Below, piece by piece: positions 8,555-16,732 of a stretch of 62,412 bases of DNA. Every line of letters starts with the position of its first letter. Within the stretch, counting starts at the first letter, position 1. The stretch is taken from the NCBI GenBank assembly GCA_903915155.1, contig CAIWRU010000145.1, positions 1 through 62,412 on the forward strand. Direction: 5' to 3'. A program made the position numbers and the translations under genes. The notes below the pieces were generated by a model. That model saw nothing but the letters and a program-made list of their open reading frames with translations. It did not search any database and was not told the DNA's origin. The DNA comes from an uncultured Mucilaginibacter sp. (GTDB lineage: Bacteria > Bacteroidota > Bacteroidia > Sphingobacteriales > Sphingobacteriaceae).

Positions 8555-8614
8555 TAGAGACGCAATACCTTGCGTCTCTTGCATCGTTCAGAGACGCAAA
8601 GTATTGCGTCTCTA
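8555..8614 (+). repeat. 24-bp inverted repeat (GAGACGCAATA-type palindrome)
   Basis: The arms at 8555-8578 and 8591-8614 are complementary at 23 of 24 positions around a 12-nt loop. Each arm repeats GAGACGCAA twice in opposite orientation, so the element is a palindrome of palindromes. It lies 16 bp upstream of the amylase start. The rest of the 8540-8859 gap is AT-rich, holds the divergent promoters by position, and shows no gene. Confidence 0.8.
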
Positions 8615-8859
8615 CGGAAACCATCTTTAATAATCAAAGTAAACCATCATCCAACCAATAAACAATGTAAAAATTAACACAATAATGGCGGAAACTATCT
8701 GCAACTATTTTTTGTGCTTATATAAAACAAGTATCATTTTTGATACGAATAATATACGCCAATAAATTGCCAATTTTCACTTTCTTTTGGTAATGAAGTA
8801 TAGCGTAATTAGCTTATCGGTGTTATGCCGATTTTCCTAAAGCACATTCAAAAAATATA

Positions 8860-10539
8860 ATGGCAAATAATACTTACGATGCTATCGTGATAGGCTCGGG
8901 CATAAGCGGGGGCTGGGCGGCTAAGGAGCTGTGCGAAGGCGGACTTAAAACCCTTATGCTTGAGCGAGGCCGGGATATTGTGCATATAAAGGATTATGTG
9001 AATGCCACCAAAGCGCCCTGGGAATACCCGCACCGTGGCGGCCGCACACAGCAAATGAACAAGGATTACCCGGTGCTTGGCCGTAATTATTTTTTGAATG
9101 AAACCAACCTGGATTACTGGGCCAACGATAAAGACAGCCCTTATGTTGAAGTAAAGCGTTTCGATTGGTACCGCGGGTATCATGTTGGCGGTCGCTCATT
9201 AATGTGGGGGCGGCAAAGCTACCGCTGGAGTGATATTGATTTTGAAGCTAACGCGAAAGAAGGTATTGGTGTGGACTGGCCCATACGCTACAAGGATATT
9301 GCTCCGTGGTATAGTCATGTAGAGAAACATGCCGGCATCAGCGGCGCACGGAACGGCCTGCCACAACTGCCTGATGGTGAGTTTTTGCCACCAATGGACA
9401 TGAACTGCGCCGAGCATCATATTGCCGATGGCATTAATGGCCATTACAAGGGTAAGCGTAACATGATCATTGGTCGCACGGCTAATTTAACCAAGGCATT
9501 GCCGGGGCGCAACCATTGCCAGTACCGAAACCAGTGTGCGCTGGGCTGCCCCTTCGGCGGGTATTTTAGTACGCAATCGTCCACTTTGCCTGCGGCGGTG
9601 GCTACGGGGAATTTAACCTTGCGGCCGTGGTCAATAGTTACCCGAATTTTGTACGATAAAGATAAAAAGAAGGCTAATGGTGTTGAGGTTTTGGATGCGC
9701 AAACTAACCTGACTTACCAGTATTTTGCCAAGGTCGTTTTCCTGAATGCCTCCACACTGAACAGCGCCTGGGTGCTAATGAATTCGGCTACTGATGTATG
9801 GCCTGATGGGCTGGGCAGCAGCAGCGGCGAGCTGGGGCATAACCTGATGGACCACCATTATAATGCAGGCGCCTGGGGAACGGTTGAGGGTTTTGACGAC
9901 CGCTATTATTTTGGCCGCAGGCCGAATGGTGTTTACGTACCACGCTTCCGTAACCTGAACGGCGAAAAACGCGATTATGTGCGCGGCTTTGGTTACCAGG
10001 GGCTTGCCAGCCGCGAAGGCTGGAGCCGTGATATTGCCGAAATGAACATAGGCGGCGATTATAAGGATGCGCTGAGCGAACCCGGCAAATGGGTATTCGG
10101 CATGGCGGCCTTTGGCGAAACTTTGCCTTACCACGAGAACAAAGTAACGCTTGATAAAAACAAAAAAGATAAGTGGGGCCTGCCGATATTGGCTATTGAT
10201 GCCGAAATTAAAGACAACGAGAAAAAGATGCGTGTTGATATGGTGAACGATGCGATGGAAATGCTTGTGGCGGCAGGCATTAAAGACCCGGCTAAGTTTG
10301 ATTCGGGGTATAATATGGGATCGGCTATACATGAGATGGGAACTGCACGCATGGGCCTTGACCCGAAAACGTCGGTGCTGAATAAATGGAACCAGGTTTG
10401 GGACGCGCAGAATGTTTTTGTTACCGATGGCGCGGCAATGGCATCAGCCGCCTGTCAGAATCCGTCGCTTACTTATATGGCGTTGACAGCAAGGGCAGCG
10501 AATTACGCGGTTGAGGAGTTGAAGAGGGGGAATATTTAA
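8860..10539 (+). CDS. GMC-family FAD oxidoreductase
   Basis: This 559-residue flavoprotein has the N-terminal FAD-binding motif DAIVIGSGISGGWAAKELCEGG with the acidic residue in LMLERG. HVGGRSLMWGRQSYRW fits the GMC substrate/FAD region. The C-terminal GMC domain contains GSAIHEMGTARMG and ends NPSLTYMALTARAANY, with the catalytic His/Asn pair expected here. A Cys-rich CQYRNQCALGCPFGG segment is typical of the gluconate/sugar dehydrogenase branch, some of whose members oxidise sugar C3 hydroxyls. No signal peptide is seen. A sugar isomerase-like gene follows. The substrate is inferred to be a sugar or polyol. Confidence 0.9.
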   Translation: MANNTYDAIVIGSGISGGWAAKELCEGGLKTLMLERGRDIVHIKDYVNATKAPWEYPHRGGRTQQMNKDYPVLGRNYFLNETNLDYWANDKDSPYVEVKRFDWYRGYHVGGRSLMWGRQSYRWSDIDFEANAKEGIGVDWPIRYKDIAPWYSHVEKHAGISGARNGLPQLPDGEFLPPMDMNCAEHHIADGINGHYKGKRNMIIGRTANLTKALPGRNHCQYRNQCALGCPFGGYFSTQSSTLPAAVATGNLTLRPWSIVTRILYDKDKKKANGVEVLDAQTNLTYQYFAKVVFLNASTLNSAWVLMNSATDVWPDGLGSSSGELGHNLMDHHYNAGAWGTVEGFDDRYYFGRRPNGVYVPRFRNLNGEKRDYVRGFGYQGLASREGWSRDIAEMNIGGDYKDALSEPGKWVFGMAAFGETLPYHENKVTLDKNKKDKWGLPILAIDAEIKDNEKKMRVDMVNDAMEMLVAAGIKDPAKFDSGYNMGSAIHEMGTARMGLDPKTSVLNKWNQVWDAQNVFVTDGAAMASAACQNPSLTYMALTARAANYAVEELKRGNI

Positions 10540-10543
10540 AAGC

Positions 10544-10647
10544 GCAGTCGCTTGGCTCTGGCCGAGTGACAAATATTCTTCGGCATCTTGCCGCAGTAGG
10601 CCGGAGGCCAAGTTATAGTCGTCACTCGGCCAGAGCCGAGCGACTGC
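10544..10647 (+). repeat. 27-bp inverted repeat downstream of GMC oxidoreductase
   Basis: The arms at 10544-10570 and 10621-10647 match at 26 of 27 positions; the mismatch is a possible G-U pair. The core word is GGCTCTGGCCGAGTGAC and its complement. The spacer holds further short palindromes (GCCGGAGGCC type). It starts within 5 bp of the GMC stop and may cap the mRNA 3' end or form part of a repeat family. Confidence 0.8.
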
Positions 10648-10749
10648 GGGAGCGAAATGGCGAACTATGCATTGGCGTAAATGCAGGTTGTAGAAGATTT
10701 CTCGCTGTCGCTCGAAATGACAAATAGTATTAAATAAAAAATATCAACC

Positions 10750-11625
10750 ATGAAAACCAACCGCCGGGAATTTATACAGCAAGCAGGTTTATTGAGCGCA
10801 GGATTAATGATAAAGCCTGATGTCTTTTTGCCCCGGATGCATAAGAATGTCGGCCTGCAACTGTACACCATACGTGAACAGATAGCGAAGGATGTACCCG
10901 GTGTATTTGCAAAGGTCGCGCAGGCGGGTTATACCAATGTGGAGCCCAACGGCTATACCCGTAAGGATAAATTCTGGGGGATGGATGCCAAGGCGTTTAA
11001 AGCTATACTTGATGCCAATAATTTAATAACCACCAGCGGATTATACGGCATTGATATTGGCGGCGAAAAAGACCTTGACGACCTGAAGCATTTTGCTGAT
11101 GTAGCGAATATTTTGGGCGAAAAATATGTGGTTATCCCCTGGATATTTGAGGAATACCGCAAGACGGCTGATGACTATAAAATTTTGGCCGATAAAATGA
11201 ATAAGGCGGGAGAAGCGACCAAAGCGGTTGGCGTACACCTGGGTTATCATAACCATAACTTTGAGTTTACCGACATGGGCAGCGGACAAAATGGCTATGA
11301 ACTGCTGTTAAGCAATACCGACCCTGCCCTGGTTAAAATGGAAATGGATGTGTACTGGATAGTGCGCGGGGGTGCCGACCCGGTAGAGTTATTTAAAAAG
11401 CATCCGGGGCGCTTTTCATTGCTGCATGTAAAAGATATGGATAAAACCAACCGTGAAGTAACAACAGAGGTAGGCTCAGGCACTATCGATTTTAAAAACA
11501 TATTCGCGCATGCAAAACTGGCCGGTGTTGATTACGCCTTTGTTGAACAGGAGAGTTTCGCCATGGATTGGTATGCCAGCATTGCGCAAAGCGCAAATTA
11601 CCTTAAGAACGAATTGCTTAAATAA
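10750..11625 (+). CDS. Sugar phosphate isomerase/epimerase-like TIM barrel protein
   Basis: The xylose isomerase-like (AP endonuclease 2 superfamily) barrel is seen in GLQLYTIREQIAKDVPGVFAKVAQAGY, VGVHLGYHNHNFEF, VKMEMDVYWIVRGG and FSLLHVKDMD, with metal ligands expected in the Glu, Asp, His and Glu strand ends (final VEQE). The N-terminus, NRREFIQQAGLLSAG, looks like a Tat signal with twin Arg, so the protein may be exported folded. In Bacteroidota such proteins often sit beside GMC dehydrogenases and act on keto-sugars; that role here is inference. Length 291 aa. Confidence 0.85.
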   Translation: MKTNRREFIQQAGLLSAGLMIKPDVFLPRMHKNVGLQLYTIREQIAKDVPGVFAKVAQAGYTNVEPNGYTRKDKFWGMDAKAFKAILDANNLITTSGLYGIDIGGEKDLDDLKHFADVANILGEKYVVIPWIFEEYRKTADDYKILADKMNKAGEATKAVGVHLGYHNHNFEFTDMGSGQNGYELLLSNTDPALVKMEMDVYWIVRGGADPVELFKKHPGRFSLLHVKDMDKTNREVTTEVGSGTIDFKNIFAHAKLAGVDYAFVEQESFAMDWYASIAQSANYLKNELLK

Positions 11626-11637
11626 TAAATTATCAAA

Positions 11638-11670
11638 TATTCACTCAATCACTAACTCACTCATTCACTA
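11638..11670 (+). repeat. ACTCA/ATCACT intergenic repeat, copy 1
   Basis: About 33 nt of ACTCAATCACTAACTCACTC-type sequence. The reverse complement recurs at 57342-57376 with only a few differences. Both copies lie immediately after a gene stop codon or before a start. It is a dispersed low-complexity repeat of unknown role. Confidence 0.5.
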
Positions 11671-11678
11671 AATAAAAT

Positions 11679-12791
11679 ATGATCACCTGCAAAGCCGCTA
11701 TAACTAAGGGCGACGGTAAATTTTCAATCGAGGAGATACAGGTAGGCGACCCCCAAGCCGACGAGGTACTGGTAAAGGTAAGGGCCGCCGGGCTTTGCCA
11801 TACCGACCATCACTCGCTAAGTTGGGGTAAGCAGTTGATCATTGGGCATGAGGGCGCCGGTGTGGTTGTAAAAGTCGGTAAGGACGTAAAAAGTGTTGCC
11901 GCTGGCGATAAGGTGATACTCAATTGGGCCATGCACTGTGGCAAATGTTTCCAGTGTTTGCAGGGCAACCAGCATATATGCGAGGTGGCCTCGCCGGTAG
12001 CGGCTGGCGGTAACGGTTATACGCCGGGGCATGCCGATAAAGAAGGCACTACGAAGAATGGCGTGCCTGTTATACGGTCGTTTAATATTGGAACTATATC
12101 TGAATATACCTTGGTTAAGGAATCGGCGGTGGTGAAGAACCAATCGGAGAAGATGAGTTTCCCGGCATCGGCTATTATTAGCTGCGGGGTGATGACGGGC
12201 TATGGCTCGGCAGTGAACGCGGCGAAGGTACAGCCGGGCACATCGGTTGTAGTGCTAGGTACAGGCGGCGTAGGATTGAATGTAATACAGGGGGCAAAAG
12301 TGGCTAAGGCAGGGATGATCATTGCTATTGATGTGAACCCCAACCGACTGGAGATGGCCAAAAAGTTTGGCGCTACGCATACTATCCTGGCCGACAGAAA
12401 TGACACGGGTTTATTAAAAGCCGCCGAACAGGTACGTGAAATGACCACCCGAGGGGCCGACTATGCCTTTGAATGTACCGCCATCCCCGAGCTCGGGGCA
12501 GCGCCGCTGGCCATGGTGCGCAATGCCGGTACAGCCATGCAGGTAAGCGGCATTGAGCAGGATATTACGATCGATATGAGGTTGTTCGAGTGGGATAAGA
12601 TCTATATGAACCCGCTGTATGGTAAATGCAAGCCACAAATAGATTTCCCGAAAATTGTGGAGCTGTATGAAAGCGGCGATATGCTGCTGGAAGAAATGAT
12701 CACACGCACCTATAATTTAAACGATTTGGATAAGGCTTTTGACGATATGCTGAAAGGCAGAAATGCCAAGGGTGTAATTGTATTTGATTAA
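11679..12791 (+). CDS. Zinc-dependent alcohol dehydrogenase, class III-like
   Basis: A 370-residue medium-chain dehydrogenase. Catalytic zinc ligands are expected in LCHTDHHS (Cys) and IGHEGAGVV (His-Glu), with a third Cys in IISCGVMTGYGSAV. The structural zinc loop is CGKCFQCLQGNQHIC. The Rossmann motif is VVLGTGGVGLNVIQGA with Asp in IAIDVNPNR, so NAD is the likely cofactor. GTISEYTLV and the overall length resemble class III enzymes that oxidise thiol adducts of formaldehyde. The esterase gene starts 8 bp after its stop, so the two are surely co-transcribed. Confidence 0.88.
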   Translation: MITCKAAITKGDGKFSIEEIQVGDPQADEVLVKVRAAGLCHTDHHSLSWGKQLIIGHEGAGVVVKVGKDVKSVAAGDKVILNWAMHCGKCFQCLQGNQHICEVASPVAAGGNGYTPGHADKEGTTKNGVPVIRSFNIGTISEYTLVKESAVVKNQSEKMSFPASAIISCGVMTGYGSAVNAAKVQPGTSVVVLGTGGVGLNVIQGAKVAKAGMIIAIDVNPNRLEMAKKFGATHTILADRNDTGLLKAAEQVREMTTRGADYAFECTAIPELGAAPLAMVRNAGTAMQVSGIEQDITIDMRLFEWDKIYMNPLYGKCKPQIDFPKIVELYESGDMLLEEMITRTYNLNDLDKAFDDMLKGRNAKGVIVFD

Positions 12792-12799
12792 AAAGAATT

Positions 12800-13600
12800 A
12801 TGCCGGCATTCAGAACCATAGAAGTATCGAACCCTGATTATGAGCGTGATAATTTGCGCTTTATCACCGTAAAAACGCCTAATTTAAAAGGGCGGGGGGA
12901 TATATGCGTTTACGTGCCGTTTGATACCCGTGCCGGTGATACCTTACCCATCGTGATACTTCTACATGGCGTTTATGGCAGCGCGTGGAACTGGCCGCTG
13001 AATACCGGTATCCATTTACAAGTTGATAAGCTGATAAAAAATAAGGAACTGCCACCCATGATACTCGCCATGCCATCGGATGGGTTATGGGGCGATGGTT
13101 CGGGGTATTTGCCGCATAGCCATTTGGATTTTGAGCGATGGATAGTTGACGATGTACCCAACGCCGTTATGGAGGTAATAAAAGGCGCGAAGAAGGAATC
13201 ACCGTTGTTTATTTCAGGCTTGTCGATGGGTGGGTTTGGGGCTTTGCGAGTTGGGGCGAAATATGGTTATAGATTTAAGGCGATTTCCGGACATTCATCT
13301 ATAACCAGTTTGGCGCAGATAAAATTATTTGTGGAGGAACATTTGAAGGACTATTTGCAAAAGGATATTGTTGACGAGGATGTGCTGGCTACTTTTAGGC
13401 AATATCGCGATAGCTTACCACCTATAAAATTTGATTGCGGCACCGATGACCTGCTTTTAAAATATAACCGCGAATTGCATCAAAAAATGGTGCAGGAAGG
13501 CATTCAACACCGATATGACGAGTATGCAGGCGGGCATGAATGGCCTTATTGGGCGAAGCATATTATGGAGAGTTTGAAATTTTTTTCGGAGCAGTTATAA
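12800..13600 (+). CDS. Alpha/beta-hydrolase, esterase D / FrmB-like
   Basis: The cytoplasmic esterase (266 aa, no signal peptide) has the oxyanion-hole segment VILLHGVYGSAWNW, the nucleophile elbow GLSMGGFGAL, a likely acid in FDCGTDDLL and the catalytic His in YAGGHEWPYW. The family includes S-formylglutathione hydrolases, which hydrolyse the product of class III alcohol dehydrogenases. The tight pairing with the preceding dehydrogenase fits such a step. Glutathione is not expected in this group, so another thiol would be needed. A general carbohydrate esterase role is the alternative. Confidence 0.85.
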   Translation: MPAFRTIEVSNPDYERDNLRFITVKTPNLKGRGDICVYVPFDTRAGDTLPIVILLHGVYGSAWNWPLNTGIHLQVDKLIKNKELPPMILAMPSDGLWGDGSGYLPHSHLDFERWIVDDVPNAVMEVIKGAKKESPLFISGLSMGGFGALRVGAKYGYRFKAISGHSSITSLAQIKLFVEEHLKDYLQKDIVDEDVLATFRQYRDSLPPIKFDCGTDDLLLKYNRELHQKMVQEGIQHRYDEYAGGHEWPYWAKHIMESLKFFSEQL

Positions 13601-13715
13601 TATTCATAATCTCTTCATTTTGCATCTGTTAATTTGCCGTTATCAAACGTAGGGATGATTGAATTATCATCTTTTTGTCATGATCGGCTATTTATATATC
13701 CGTAAGGCAAAAAAA

Positions 13716-13723
13716 TACGTTTG
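13716..13723 (+). promoter_or_regulatory. Possible Bacteroidota -7 box
   Basis: TACGTTTG fits TAnnTTTG. No TTG box lies at the usual spacing. A transcript from here would run through two hairpins (13731-13750 and the terminator at 13772) before the next coding start at 13882. Confidence 0.3.
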
Positions 13724-13771
13724 TGTTTCTGTAGGTGATTCTTCACCTGCATTGTGATAAGGTTTAGGTTG

Positions 13772-13806
13772 AAAGCCCCCAAGCAGCGAGTGCAAGGGGG
13801 CTTTTA
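13772..13806 (+). terminator. Rho-independent terminator
   Basis: AAAGCCCCC pairs with GGGGGCTTT around a ~16-nt loop, followed by a T-rich tract (TTTATTTTTT). It would end the oxidoreductase-isomerase-dehydrogenase-esterase transcript, and it also lies in the leader of the following T9SS protein gene. Confidence 0.8.
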
Positions 13807-13881
13807 TTTTTTATGTGTATTTCAGCGTATATTTATAAATTTGGGAAGCTATTGATTACACATGTTACCAAACCCTATCGG

Positions 13882-15153
13882 ATGAAGAAACTATTACTTA
13901 TTCTATTTTACATAGGGTGTTTCTTCTTTCTGTCAACTAAACTTTATGCGCAAACCAACCAAACCGTAACTAACGGCAGCAACACAACAACTGTAAATTT
14001 TGCAGGAAGTTGTACATACAACTGGGTAAATAGCAATCCATCTATAGGCCTAGCGGCAAGCGGTACTGGAAATATACCATCATTTACGGCCATAAATACC
14101 GGCAAAAGCCCTGTTACGGCAACTATTACAGCTACGCCCGTTCCTAATGGGTTTGCTTATATAGCGAATAACGGTTTTGGGGTCAATTCTGTATCAGTAA
14201 TCGATATAGCCAGCAATAAGGTTATCAAAACTATCCCAGTAGGTGCGAATCCTTATGGCGTTACAGTAAATCACACAGGGACATTTGCCTACGTGGGTAA
14301 CACAAGCGGTAATACCGGTATATCAGTCATCGACACTAAAACCAACCTGGTTTCAACTACTATCCCCTTGAATTCAGCACCGGGTGAAATGGTACTGAGC
14401 CCGGATGATAGTAAATTATATGTGGCAAACTATCCATATATAACTATTATTAATACAGGCAACAATACCATAGTAGGCAGTTTTACTGAAGGCGGTAATT
14501 TTGTCGAAACTGGTTTGGCTATAAGTCCTGATGGCAAAAGATTATATATATCAGATGGTACAGATAATGATGTTTTAGTAGTTAATGCTTCTGATTATAC
14601 AAAAATCGCAGATATTAAAATAGGATATAATCCTCACGGGATAGTATTAAGTCCTGATGGAAGCCGATTATATGTGCCAACCGGTATCGAAAGTATATAT
14701 AATCCCCCTGTTGGCATTAACGATAATTTAACAGTTGTTAACACTGCGAATGACGCTATTTTAGCCACGATTCCAGTAGGAGAAGGGCCTTATAATGTTG
14801 TGCTTAATAGTGATGGAAGCCGTGCCTATGTAGCCAATTCCATCTCAAACTCCGTTTCCGTTATTAATACCATTAACTATTCAATTGTTACAACAATCCC
14901 TGTAGGTAAAGGTCCTGCGGGGCTTTCCTCAACTGCTGACGGCAGCGAAATATTCGTAACGAATGATCTTTCGAATGATGTTAACGTTATTAATACTAAA
15001 ATTAATTCGGTAGCTGCAACTATAAGTATAGGGACTGGAACCAGCCCTATTTCTTATGGAAATTTTATTGCCTCAAGTTCGGGTTGCGGTGGCCCGGTCG
15101 TTTTTTACTATCACTGTCAATCCAACAATAGCACCTGCCACTATTACTGCTAA
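13882..15153 (+). CDS. T9SS-secreted repeat protein, N-terminal part (frameshifted): YVTN beta-propeller
   Basis: A signal peptide (MKKLLLILFYIGCFFFLSTKLYAQ) is followed by the first half of an Ig-like repeat (IGLAASGTGNIPSFTAINTG). Then come about six YVTN/YncE beta-propeller repeats of the form VIDTKTN-TIPVG-P-GVVLSPDGSRLYV-NS. After SSGCGGPVV the frame slips: this reading runs on to a stop at 15153, but the expected continuation FTITVNPT lies in the +1 frame. The slip is at the T6 run 15101-15106; five Ts would restore one ~902-residue protein with the next entry. The upstream start at 13813 would add 23 residues ahead of the signal peptide and was not used. Confidence 0.8.
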   Translation: MKKLLLILFYIGCFFFLSTKLYAQTNQTVTNGSNTTTVNFAGSCTYNWVNSNPSIGLAASGTGNIPSFTAINTGKSPVTATITATPVPNGFAYIANNGFGVNSVSVIDIASNKVIKTIPVGANPYGVTVNHTGTFAYVGNTSGNTGISVIDTKTNLVSTTIPLNSAPGEMVLSPDDSKLYVANYPYITIINTGNNTIVGSFTEGGNFVETGLAISPDGKRLYISDGTDNDVLVVNASDYTKIADIKIGYNPHGIVLSPDGSRLYVPTGIESIYNPPVGINDNLTVVNTANDAILATIPVGEGPYNVVLNSDGSRAYVANSISNSVSVINTINYSIVTTIPVGKGPAGLSSTADGSEIFVTNDLSNDVNVINTKINSVAATISIGTGTSPISYGNFIASSSGCGGPVVFYYHCQSNNSTCHYYC

Positions 15154-16588
15154 TGCTGCATCAGGGTCAATTACTGCCTGTGTCGGTACAGCATCAGCCA
15201 GCCCTGCTATTCAGCAATTCACGGTATCAGGTGTTAATTTAACCGCCCCTGTTATGGCCACCGCGCCAACCGGGTTTGAGGTATCACTTATAGCGGGTAG
15301 TGGTTATGGAAAAAGTGTGACACTTAACCAATCAGCAGGCAATTTAAGCAATACTACCATCTATGTAAGATCAGCAGCAGGCGATGCCGCAGGGCCAATA
15401 GCTGGGAATGTAGTTTTGAGTACGACAAACGTAACAGACCAAACCGTTGCTGTAAGCGGTATTGTGAATGCGATCCCTACAGTAACTACACCCGGATACC
15501 AGGTATTGGTAAACGGGGCACGTACCGCTTTAATTACCTTTATAGGTACGGCGAGTACATTTAGTTGGACCAATGACACACCCGGTATAGGGCTTGCCGC
15601 AAGCGGAACGGGCGATATTCCTTCGTTTACTGCTGTAAATAACACAATGAACCTGGTTACAGCAACTATTACAGTAACACCGTTAAATAGTACCGGCTGT
15701 AACGGTATGCCCATTGAATTTACCATCACTGTAAATCCTTCGCCTGCTTCTTTAACCGCTGACGCCGCATTGACTCCTATGACTACCATTTACGGCTCAC
15801 CGTCATCAGTAGAACGGTTCACTGTTTCGGGTACGGCCATTACGTCGGGAATATTAATAACACCACCTGCTGGTTTTGAGGTTAGCCTGGATGAGAAAGC
15901 TTTTAGTCCCACAGTTACTATAAACGGAACCGGCAATATTTATCCAACCGCGGTATTTATCAGGCTGGCAGCATCCACCCATGTAGGAAATTATAGCGGG
16001 AATGTGATTGTCAGTATCAATAACGCGGCCGATGCAACCATAATGGTGCCTGTTAGTACGGTAACCCGTGCTTCATTAACCATTACTGCGGATAATAAAA
16101 CCAGGCCCTTTGGGGTTGTTAACCCGACTTTGACTGTAACTTACAGTGGTTTCGTAAATAATGATAGCGCTGACCAACTTACAGCCCTCCCTACATTAAC
16201 TACCGACGCAACAATTTCATCTGCTGTGGGTCAATACGCCATAAACGCGAATCACGACGCCGCTTCACCTGATTATATGTTTAACTATAATCCCGGAATA
16301 TTAACCATAACCCCCGTGTTATCTGCATTGTCTATTCCTAACACATTTACGCCTAATGGCGATGGTATAAATGATACCTGGGTGATCAAGGACCTGGAAT
16401 ATTACCCAAAATCAACTATTAATATATTCAACCGCTGGGGGCAGAAATTATTCACATCAATTGGATATCCTATCCCATGGGACGGGACCTACCAGGGTAA
16501 GGCGTTGTCATCAGGCACATACTATTATATTATCGATCCTAAAAATGGACAAGCCCTGTTAACCGGATGGGTTGCTATTATAAGGTAG
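15056..16588 (+). CDS. T9SS-secreted repeat protein, C-terminal part (frameshifted): MBG domain and type B sorting domain
   Basis: This is the continuation of the preceding frame; true homologous sequence begins near 15106 with FTITVNPTIAPATITANA. It holds Ig-like modules, including IGLAASGTGDIPSFTAVNN that repeats the N-terminal module, then an MBG-type domain (ITADNKTRPFGVVNPTLTVTYSGF), and ends in a gliding-motility C-terminal domain (IPNTFTPNGDGINDTWVI...IFNRWGQKLF...WDGTYQGKALSSGTYYYII). That last domain is the type B signal for the type IX secretion system. The ATG at 15056 is not a natural start. If the frameshift is real, this part is untranslated or needs slippage. Confidence 0.8.
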   Translation: MEILLPQVRVAVARSFFTITVNPTIAPATITANAASGSITACVGTASASPAIQQFTVSGVNLTAPVMATAPTGFEVSLIAGSGYGKSVTLNQSAGNLSNTTIYVRSAAGDAAGPIAGNVVLSTTNVTDQTVAVSGIVNAIPTVTTPGYQVLVNGARTALITFIGTASTFSWTNDTPGIGLAASGTGDIPSFTAVNNTMNLVTATITVTPLNSTGCNGMPIEFTITVNPSPASLTADAALTPMTTIYGSPSSVERFTVSGTAITSGILITPPAGFEVSLDEKAFSPTVTINGTGNIYPTAVFIRLAASTHVGNYSGNVIVSINNAADATIMVPVSTVTRASLTITADNKTRPFGVVNPTLTVTYSGFVNNDSADQLTALPTLTTDATISSAVGQYAINANHDAASPDYMFNYNPGILTITPVLSALSIPNTFTPNGDGINDTWVIKDLEYYPKSTINIFNRWGQKLFTSIGYPIPWDGTYQGKALSSGTYYYIIDPKNGQALLTGWVAIIR

Positions 16589-16732
16589 GAACCGGTTGAT
16601 GAATGTTAAGAAGAAAATTTAAGTCGGCACCGAAAGCGCCGTTTGAATAATATCTTTAAAAACGTGCCTTATCATTGGTCGGCTTAGTCATTGCCAGTAT
16701 GCCTTTTATTTTTTGCTACCTTGCCACACATA

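Noticed and set aside
13813..13881. N-terminal extension of the T9SS protein
   Set aside because: It would put 23 residues before a clear signal peptide and begins just after a terminator.
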